In this document: positions 12,988-17,950 of the stretch, in pieces
Layout of the letters: every line of letters starts with the position of its first letter
Numbering within the stretch: the stretch's first letter is position 1
Assembly: GCA_030044105.1 (NCBI GenBank)
Contig: JASHWL010000115.1
Coordinates: 1-17,950, forward strand
DNA: 17,950 nucleotides
Reading direction: 5' to 3'
Source of the DNA: Thermoplasmata archaeon
GTDB lineage: Archaea > Thermoplasmatota > Thermoplasmata > Lutacidiplasmatales > UBA184
Position numbers and translations under genes: made by a program
The notes under the pieces: generated by a model
Told to the model about the DNA's origin: nothing
The model's database searches: none
The model's input: only the letters and a program-made list of their open reading frames with translations

Positions 12988-15189
12988 ATGACCCACATTC
13001 GAGCCGAGCTGGCGAAGGCCATCCCCGAGATGATGCGCCAGGTCGACAAGATCCGCAATATCGGGATCGTCGCCCACATCCATCACGGCAAGACCACGCT
13101 CTCCGACAACCTGCTCGCGGCCGCCGGGATGATCTCGAACGAGCTCGCGGGCAAGCAGCTCCTCCTGAACTTCGACGAGCAGGAGCAGGCGCGGCTCCTC
13201 ACGATCAACAACGCGGACGTCTCGATCGTCCACGAGTTCGAGAACGACAACTACCTGATCAACCTCATCGACACGCCGGGTCACGTCGACTTCGGCGGTG
13301 ACGTCACGCGCGCCATGCGCGCGGTCGACGGCGCGGTCGTGGTCGTCTGCGCGGTCGAGGGGGTGATGGCGCAGACGGAGACGGTCCTCCGACAGGCGCT
13401 CCGCGAGAAGGTGAAGCCGGTCCTGTTCATCAACAAGGTCGACCGGGCGATCAAGGAGCTGCAGCTGACGCCCGACTCGCTGCAGAAGCGGTTCGCGTTG
13501 ATCATCTCCGAGGTCAACGAGCTCATCCGCAAGATGGCGCCCGAGGAGTTCGTCGACGAGTGGAGTGTCGATCCCCGGGACGGGTCGGTCGCGTTCGGAT
13601 CGGGCTACGAGAACTGGGCGATCAGCGTCCCGTACATGCAGCGGACCGGCGTCAAGTTCCCGGACATCATCGAGTACGTCACCAGCGGCCGCTCCAAGGA
13701 GATCGCCCAGAAGGCGAAGATCAACGACGTGATCTTCGACATGGTCGTCAAGCACCTCCCGAGCCCGCGGATCGCGCAGAAGTACCGGATCCCGAACATC
13801 TGGCACGGCGACATCGGATCCCCCGTCGGCCAGGCGATGCTGTCGACGGACGCGGACGGGCCGACCGCGTTCATGGTCACCGACATCACGATGGACCCGA
13901 ACGCGGGCGAGATCGCCACGGGCCGGGTCTTCTCGGGGAAGCTCCAGAAGGGGATGGAGCTCCAGATCGTGGGCACCAAGATCAAGAACCGCATCCAGCA
14001 CGTCTCCCTGTTCATGGGCCCGGAGCGGCTCATGGTCGACGAGGTCACCGCCGGCAACATCGGGGCGGTGATCGGGCTCACCGACGCCTTCGCCGGCACG
14101 ACGACCTCGACGGCGCCCGACATGATCCCGTTCGAGGAGATCCGCCACGTCTCCGAGCCGGTCGTGACGGTGGCGATCGAGCCGAAGCGGATGGCCGACC
14201 TGCCGAAGCTCATCGAGACCATGCGCAAGGTCGCGAAGGAGGACGCGAGCCTCCGCGTCGAGATCAACCCGGAAACGGGCGAGCACCTCCTCAGCGGGAT
14301 GGGCGAGCTCCACCTGGAGATCACCCAGTACCGCATCGTCAACGATTACAAGGTCGAGATCGAGGCATCGAAGCCGATCGTCGTCTACCGCGAGCTGGTG
14401 CAGCACCCCGGCGGTCCGTTCGAGGGGAAATCCCCCAACAAGCACAACCGGTTCTACTTCGAGGTCGAGCCGCTCCCCGACGCCGTCGTCCAGGCGATCA
14501 AGGAGGGCGAGATTCCCCAGGGGAAGTCGTTCAAGGACACGCGCGCGCTCGTCACCCGCATGGAGCAGCTCGGGATCTCGCGCGACGAGGGCCGGGGCCT
14601 CATCGCCGTCGAGGGCGGGAACATCCTGTTCGACGTGACGAAGGGCATCCAGTACCTCAACGAGACCATGGACCTCATCATCGACGCGTTCAAGGAGGCG
14701 ATGAACCGCGGTCCGCTCGCCAACGAGAAGGTCTACGGGCTCAAGGTCCGCCTGGTCGACGCGAAGCTCCACGAGGACTCGATCCACCGCGGGCCGGCGC
14801 AGACGATCCCCGCGGCCCGCTCGGGCATGTACGGCGCGATGGTGCTCGGGGACCGCATCCTGCTCGAACCGTTCCAGAAGGTCACCGTGAACGTGCCGCA
14901 GGAGGTGCTCGCCGGCGCGACCCGCGAGCTCCAGCGGCGCCGGGGCGAGATCCTCGACATGACGAGCGTCGGCGACCTGCAGACGGTCGTCGCGAAGGTC
15001 CCCGTCGCGGAGATGTTCGGATTCGCCTCCGACATCCGCAGCGCGACGGCGGGCAAGGTGCTCTGGTCGACCGAGTCCATGGGGTTCGAGCCGGTCCCGC
15101 CCGAGCTCCAGACCAACGTGGTCGCGGAGATCCGCCAGCGCCGCGGGCTCAAGCCCGAGCCGTACGACGCCGCCTACTACGCCGGGTGA
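12988..15189 (+). CDS. fusA: Translation elongation factor 2 (aEF-2)
   Basis: 733 residues, normal archaeal length. GTPase that drives ribosomal translocation. G domain: P-loop AHIHHGKT (29-36), switch I with T72, DTPGH (95-99) and NKVD (139-142 region). Domains II-V follow, with HLLSGMGELHLE, the EGKSPNKHNRFYFEVEPL region, and the diphthamide loop LHEDSIHRGPAQ with H600 as the modified histidine. Domains III-V resemble Thermoplasma EF-2 as I recall it. Several G-domain positions depart from the usual sequence: H32 instead of Asp, L70-L71 instead of Gly-Ile, C121 instead of Asp, A128 instead of Pro. The catalytic His of the DTPGH motif and the Mg-binding Thr are kept. Third gene of the rpsL operon; no tuf gene follows. 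Confidence 0.96.
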   Translation: MTHIRAELAKAIPEMMRQVDKIRNIGIVAHIHHGKTTLSDNLLAAAGMISNELAGKQLLLNFDEQEQARLLTINNADVSIVHEFENDNYLINLIDTPGHVDFGGDVTRAMRAVDGAVVVVCAVEGVMAQTETVLRQALREKVKPVLFINKVDRAIKELQLTPDSLQKRFALIISEVNELIRKMAPEEFVDEWSVDPRDGSVAFGSGYENWAISVPYMQRTGVKFPDIIEYVTSGRSKEIAQKAKINDVIFDMVVKHLPSPRIAQKYRIPNIWHGDIGSPVGQAMLSTDADGPTAFMVTDITMDPNAGEIATGRVFSGKLQKGMELQIVGTKIKNRIQHVSLFMGPERLMVDEVTAGNIGAVIGLTDAFAGTTTSTAPDMIPFEEIRHVSEPVVTVAIEPKRMADLPKLIETMRKVAKEDASLRVEINPETGEHLLSGMGELHLEITQYRIVNDYKVEIEASKPIVVYRELVQHPGGPFEGKSPNKHNRFYFEVEPLPDAVVQAIKEGEIPQGKSFKDTRALVTRMEQLGISRDEGRGLIAVEGGNILFDVTKGIQYLNETMDLIIDAFKEAMNRGPLANEKVYGLKVRLVDAKLHEDSIHRGPAQTIPAARSGMYGAMVLGDRILLEPFQKVTVNVPQEVLAGATRELQRRRGEILDMTSVGDLQTVVAKVPVAEMFGFASDIRSATAGKVLWSTESMGFEPVPPELQTNVVAEIRQRRGLKPEPYDAAYYAG

Positions 15190-15214
15190 AGCGCGCCGGC
15201 CGTCCGGCCGTTCC

Positions 15215-15376
15215 TACTACACACCGTAGTATCTTATCGCGATTACTTACTACGACGTGTAGTATGTAACGGAGACAACAAACTACGTGCCGTAGTAGGT
15301 TCGGCGGATCCCGCTTCGTCCGTACGGGGCGCCGGGACGCACGGGCAAAGCGACTACGAGCTGTAGTAGGTAATCG
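15215..15376. repeat. Array of four 17-bp palindromes, TACTAC-N5-GTAGTA
   Basis: Copies lie at 15215-15231 (spacer ACACC), 15248-15264 (GACGT), 15281-15297 (GTGCC) and 15352-15368 (GAGCT). The right arm GTAGTA is identical in all four. The left arm is TACTAC in copies 1 and 2, AACTAC in copy 3 and GACTAC in copy 4. The 5-bp spacer length is fixed and its sequence varies. Copies 1-3 are exactly 33 bp apart; copy 4 lies 71 bp further on. Copy 2's left flank plus arm (15240-15253) matches the reverse complement of copy 4's right arm plus flank (15363-15376) at 13 of 14 positions. This is what binding sites of a dimeric DNA-binding protein look like, on about the same helix face for copies 1-3. 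No protein or function can be assigned. Confidence 0.85.
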
Positions 15377-15741
15377 GAGTCCGTCGTGCGGGCGGCCGGA
15401 GCGGTCCTGAGGCGACCCGAGGGAGGATCTCGTCCACGACCGGAGCGAGGGCGCGATCCCCCGGCAGGGGGATCCCCGCCGTCACGCGCTCGGCCGGGGC
15501 GAAGACCTCCCGGGTCGCCTCCACGCCGCAGGACCCAGGGCGGTCCCGATCCCGGGCGATACCGACCTCGATCGGTACGCGGAGAGCGAAGGTCTCGTGG
15601 GCAACGCGAGCCCGTCCTCGAGGTCGAGGATCGCGGATCACCCGTAGAGATTCCCCTCGACGAGGGCGGGGCGGCCCTTTGCGGTGAGGGTCCGGACCGC
15701 GTCGGCGACCCGCGCACGATGAGGAAGTACGCCCGGGGGAG
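15354..15741 (-). pseudogene. Possible decayed gene downstream of ogt
   Basis: Two minus-strand fragments look like protein. The first (about 15725-15638) reads as an amphipathic helix and strand, RARVADAVRTLTAKGRPALV, and ends in TGA at 15640-15638; the same frame continues past the stop with AILDLEDGLALP. The second, in another frame, reads FALRVPIEVGIARD and later VEATREVFAPAERV to PVVDEILPRV, and stops at 15354 inside the fourth palindrome. One in-frame stop and one frame change, near 15598, would join them into a single protein of about 125 residues. The first fragment has no start codon. Alternatively the second frame alone (GTG at 15641, 95 residues) may be a small real gene. No family recognised. 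Confidence 0.3.
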
Positions 15742-15755
15742 CCCCGGGGCCGCGG

Positions 15756-16328
15756 CTAGGCCGGGGCCGGGACGATCCCGTCGAGCGTCCGCTGGGCCCG
15801 GCTCCGGGGTCCGTCGGCCGAGCGCGAGCGGATCGGCCAGGCGCCCTCGTGATCGAGCAGCCAGCGCTTTCGCCAGAGGCCCAGGCCGTAGCCCGTGATC
15901 GACCCGCCGGTGCCGATCACCCGGTGGCATGGGATGACGATGGGGATCGGATTCCGGGCCATGGCGCCCCCGACCGCCCGGGCCGAACCGGGGTAGCCGG
16001 AGCGACGGGCCAGCTCGGCGTAGGTCGTGGTCCGGCCCGACGAGACCTCGGTCAGCTTCGACCAGACGGTCCGGTCGAAGGCCGACGCCGTATCGGGGTC
16101 GAGCTCGAGCTCGAAGGCGTGCCGGTCCCCGCGGAAGTACTCCTGGAGCTGCCGGGGCGGGGAGCCCGCCGCGAACGGCGGTTTGCGCCGCCCCGCTCCG
16201 ACCGGGACGCCGGTCTGGTGCACCCCGTGCTCGAGCAGATCGACCACCTGGATCGCGCGGCCCTGGAAGACGACCCGGAACGTCCCGATCGGCGTCGGGA
16301 CGTCCGCGAACTCCGTCTGCGACGGCAT
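15756..16328 (-). CDS. ogt: Methylated-DNA--[protein]-cysteine S-methyltransferase (O6-alkylguanine-DNA alkyltransferase)
   Basis: 190 residues. A suicide repair protein that moves the alkyl group from O6-alkylguanine in DNA to its own cysteine. The active-site motif PCHRVIG has the acceptor C134. It is preceded by the helix-turn-helix with RAVGGAMARNP (Arg finger and Asn hinge region) and followed by GSITGYGLGLWRKRWLL, the usual C-terminal block. The N-terminal domain is short and variable, as normal. The ATG at 16328 is preferred over an in-frame GTG at 16343 because the TATA-like box is centred 26 nt before the ATG and only 11 nt before the GTG. It lies 63 bp downstream of radB with its own promoter. 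Tail after residue 165 is Arg-rich. Confidence 0.93.
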   Translation of the reverse strand: MPSQTEFADVPTPIGTFRVVFQGRAIQVVDLLEHGVHQTGVPVGAGRRKPPFAAGSPPRQLQEYFRGDRHAFELELDPDTASAFDRTVWSKLTEVSSGRTTTYAELARRSGYPGSARAVGGAMARNPIPIVIPCHRVIGTGGSITGYGLGLWRKRWLLDHEGAWPIRSRSADGPRSRAQRTLDGIVPAPA

Positions 16329-16350
16329 GGCGACGCGGACCACGTCCTGC

Positions 16351-16358
16351 CTTATCTT
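16351..16358 (-). promoter_or_regulatory. TATA-like box for ogt
   Basis: Minus-strand AAGATAAG is centred 26 nt before the ATG at 16328, in the radB-ogt gap. It implies a leaderless ogt mRNA separate from radB. Confidence 0.55.
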
Positions 16359-16391
16359 CGTTGCACTCGCCGCGGGAGAGGACGCGAAACG

Positions 16392-17081
16392 CTACCCCTC
16401 GACCGGCCCCTCGATCCCGTTCGAGGTGATGCGGAACTCCGCCGACCCTTCGGGCTGGCTGCGGTGCTTCACGAGCACCGCGCGCCGTCTCGGTCCGGGC
16501 AGCCGGTCGAACCGGAGGATCGTCTTCGCCGCGTGGTTCAGGAACGAGCCCCCGAGCGGCTCGAGGGTCCCGTCCCGTTGGCTCCGCCAGACCTGGTTCG
16601 TGATCACGACCGGGACGGCCGCCGCGATCGAGGTGACGACCAGGTCCGCGAGCTCGAGGCTCAGCGCCTGGCGGGCCTCGTCCTCGTCGGAGCCCGAGAG
16701 CGAGAGACGGTAGAAGAACGTCGCCGAGTCGACCACGAGGAGCCCCACGGGACGTTTGCCCTCCCGGGCCAGCGCGCCGGCGGTCGCGACCGCGCGTCCC
16801 TGTTCCTCGAGGTTCTTGGGGGTCGAGAGCAGGAACCGTTCGAGGAGCCGCTCGAGCTCGTCGCCGGCGATGGCGCGCAGGCGGTCGACGCTGACGCCCT
16901 CGGTGTCGATGTAGAGCACCCACCGGCCCTCGCGGGCGGCGCGGATCGCCAGCTGCAGGCAGAAGATCGTCTTGCCGCTGCCTCCCTCGCCGTAGATCTC
17001 GGTGACGCAGTCGGTCTCGAGGCCCCCGCCGAGCAGCCGGTCGATCGAGGGGATCCCGGTGGGCCACCGCGCGTCCGGCAC
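16392..17081 (-). CDS. radB: DNA repair and recombination protein RadB
   Basis: 229 residues, the usual RadB length. A RecA/Rad51-family ATPase paralogue found in euryarchaeal lineages, thought to assist RadA in recombination. It starts directly with the ATPase core and lacks the N-terminal helix-hairpin-helix domain of RadA. Walker A is GEGGSGKT (31-38), preceded by GIPSIDRLLGGGLE, the typical entry of the fold; Walker B is VGLLVVD (112-118); VVITNQV near residue 160 is the strand with the sensor Asn. The GTG at 17081 is supported by a TATA-like box 26 nt upstream. The MBL-fold gene ends 25 bp before it, inside that box. Confidence 0.92.
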   Translation of the reverse strand: MPDARWPTGIPSIDRLLGGGLETDCVTEIYGEGGSGKTIFCLQLAIRAAREGRWVLYIDTEGVSVDRLRAIAGDELERLLERFLLSTPKNLEEQGRAVATAGALAREGKRPVGLLVVDSATFFYRLSLSGSDEDEARQALSLELADLVVTSIAAAVPVVITNQVWRSQRDGTLEPLGGSFLNHAAKTILRFDRLPGPRRRAVLVKHRSQPEGSAEFRITSNGIEGPVEG

Positions 17082-17101
17082 CGCGGCCGGAGAGCGCGCG
17101 C

Positions 17102-17111
17102 AAGATTAACC
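17102..17111 (-). promoter_or_regulatory. TATA-like box for radB, overlapping the upstream stop codon
   Basis: Minus-strand GGTTAATCTT is centred 26 nt before the radB GTG at 17081. Its TAA (17108-17106) is the stop of the upstream MBL-fold gene. Confidence 0.6.
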
Positions 17112-17950
17112 GTGCTCCGCGCGCCGCCGACCGGTGGCCGGGCGCGCTCCCCCGATCGGATACCGTTCGCCCAGCTCGGGGGGCCGCACCGCGCCCGATG
17201 GGTTCGCGAACGCCTCGGGGTGCTCGGTGTGGACCGGGTAGACCGTGCCGGGGTGGACCGCGCGTACGATCTCACCGAGCTCGTCGCCCGAGGCGTGCCC
17301 GCTCGCGTGCATCTGGTGGAACGCCAGGCCGAAGTGGTCGAGCCAGTTGTGGAGCACCTGGTCGTCGACGTCGTCCTCGCTGAACGGCTCGCTCATCGAG
17401 TGGATGAACGGGGCGCCCCGGGGGGGTCGCAGGTCGATGAGCTCGGCGAAGTGCGCGAGGTCCAGCGCGAGGAGGTAGCGCCGTCCCTGGGCGCGCACGT
17501 CCTCGGCGGACAGGGCGCCCTCGAGGAACGGCCGCTCCCAGAGGTAGGAGCGCAGCCGCTTCCGGGCGTAGACCTGGATCCCCTCGCTGACGCCGGGCAC
17601 CGGGATCGTCCCCTTCGGGAACCGCGGGGCGACGCTCGCGAGCAGGTGGGCGGTCCGGGCGGAGACGATGAGCGTGCGGTCCGCGGCGAGCGCCGCCGCG
17701 TGGAGCGTCAGCAGCCGGTCGACGTCCCGGGGGTACGTGCAGGCGAGCGCGAGCTCCGCGCGGTCGGCCAGGATCCGATCGACCCCGGACCGCACGCCCG
17801 CCTCGCTCAGGTTGGCCCGCGGATCGGGTCCGGCCCGCGTGCCCTCGATCACGAGCCCGTCGACGTCCTCCTCGGCCGCGGCCCGGAGGAAGGTCCGCGT
17901 GTCCTCGGCCCGCGGGCCGTGGGCCCGGAAGTCACCGGTGTACGCGAGGG
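17106..17950 (-). CDS. MBL-fold beta-CASP hydrolase, RNase J-like (5' end cut off)
   Basis: 280 residues are visible; the frame runs off the right edge, so the N-terminal metal-binding motif (HxHxDH) is not seen. The visible part starts with YTGDFRAHG, the motif that carries a metal-ligand Asp in beta-CASP nucleases. A beta-CASP insert follows (roughly residues 40-200), and the C-terminal block has HASGHASGDEL and VYPVHTEHPEAF, the last two ligand motifs of RNase J-type enzymes. Family members process or degrade RNA; some archaeal members have other roles, so the exact activity is open. The end, after about residue 255, is a short basic tail. Next gene downstream is radB. Confidence 0.88.
   Translation of the reverse strand, partial: LAYTGDFRAHGPRAEDTRTFLRAAAEEDVDGLVIEGTRAGPDPRANLSEAGVRSGVDRILADRAELALACTYPRDVDRLLTLHAAALAADRTLIVSARTAHLLASVAPRFPKGTIPVPGVSEGIQVYARKRLRSYLWERPFLEGALSAEDVRAQGRRYLLALDLAHFAELIDLRPPRGAPFIHSMSEPFSEDDVDDQVLHNWLDHFGLAFHQMHASGHASGDELGEIVRAVHPGTVYPVHTEHPEAFANPSGAVRPPELGERYPIGGARPATGRRRAEHG

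Larger units (their letters stand above)
15190..15755. other. Gene-poor stretch between convergent fusA and ogt
   Basis: About 565 bp with no confident intact gene. The first 25 bp hold a short GC-rich dyad (GCCGG/CCGGC, 15195-15208), but no T-rich tract marks a terminator. The next 160 bp carry the palindrome array and are clearly more A+T-rich than the rest of the window. The remainder carries coding-like fragments in two minus-strand frames, listed separately. Confidence 0.6.

Noticed and set aside
12790..14787. Minus-strand open frame of 665 codons
   Set aside because: Antisense to rpsG and fusA, with repetitive Asp/Leu/Arg/Val composition mirroring the EF-2 codons.
15215..15231. Intrinsic terminator for fusA
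   Set aside because: The 6-bp stem is half A-U, no T-rich tract follows, and the same motif recurs three more times up to 180 bp from the stop codon.
13560..15269. Second plus-strand frame inside fusA running into the array
   Set aside because: Out-of-frame shadow of EF-2, Arg/Pro/Gly-rich, with no start context.
15264..15269. Start-stop element ATGTAA behind a possible TATA box at 15232-15238
   Set aside because: Six bases overlapping palindrome 2 are too easily explained by chance, and no downstream frame would be controlled by it.
15215..15368. CRISPR array
   Set aside because: Repeat units are 17 bp with 16-bp gaps and one 54-bp gap, internal spacers are 5 bp, and no cas gene is present. 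The pattern fits protein-binding palindromes.
15386..15898. Plus-strand frame just after the palindrome array, which could have been the array's target gene
   Set aside because: Arg/Pro/Gly-rich throughout, overlaps the 3' end of ogt antisense, and has no TATA-like box or ribosome-binding site at a fitting distance.
16329..16343. Upstream GTG start for ogt at 16343
   Set aside because: It is about 11 nt from the TATA-like box, too close for transcription to include it.
1..17950. Defence system, prophage or mobile element
   Set aside because: No integrase, transposase, restriction, toxin-antitoxin or nuclease cassette is visible, and gene content is housekeeping with even codon use.

Overview
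The window is a gene-dense, very GC-rich (by eye about 70%) piece of an archaeal chromosome. The archaeal assignment rests on EF-2 with an intact diphthamide loop, archaeal-type uS12 and uS7, RadB, a family B DNA polymerase, a family 4 uracil-DNA glycosylase, and TATA-like A+T boxes about 26 nt upstream of start codons. Domains III-V of EF-2 resemble Thermoplasma EF-2 as I remember it, so a GC-rich Thermoplasmatota lineage is the best guess. That is inference; no search was run.

Layout. 1-3474: a polytopic membrane protein that may be a GT-C-like glycosyltransferase (minus, runs off the left edge), divergent from a Wzx/MATE-type flippase, then a small membrane protein whose 3' end overlaps the flippase. 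3506-5203: a divergent promoter, a two-helix surface protein with a low-complexity tail, an 82-residue CxxC protein and a DedA-family membrane protein. 5200-7688: pyrC (dihydroorotase) and purM (AIR synthase), divergent from an 80-bp intergenic region, joining pyrimidine and purine synthesis. 7752-11771: an EamA/DMT transporter converging on polB, which lies behind a family 4 udg. 11831-15189: a short translation operon rpsL-rpsG-fusA. 15190-15755: the only gene-poor stretch, holding four copies of a 17-bp palindrome plus a possible decayed gene. 15756-17950: ogt (alkylguanine-DNA alkyltransferase), radB and an MBL-fold beta-CASP protein (runs off the right edge), all on the minus strand.

How the genes are expressed. 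Most single or first genes have an A+T-rich box centred 25-28 nt before the start codon, as expected for leaderless mRNAs. This decides several starts (membrane gene 1490, pyrC 6546, purM 6627, ogt 16328). Inside operons the starts are either coupled by a 4-nt overlap (rpsL/rpsG) or preceded by a Shine-Dalgarno sequence (fusA, dedA). Packing is tight: two convergent gene pairs share the palindrome CTAG as both stop codons, and two upstream stop codons (TAA) lie inside the TATA box of the next gene. The minus-strand genes include four DNA-repair or replication genes (polB, udg, ogt, radB).

The least explained element is the palindrome array at 15215-15376. I see no phage, insertion sequence, CRISPR array, tRNA or rRNA gene in the window.
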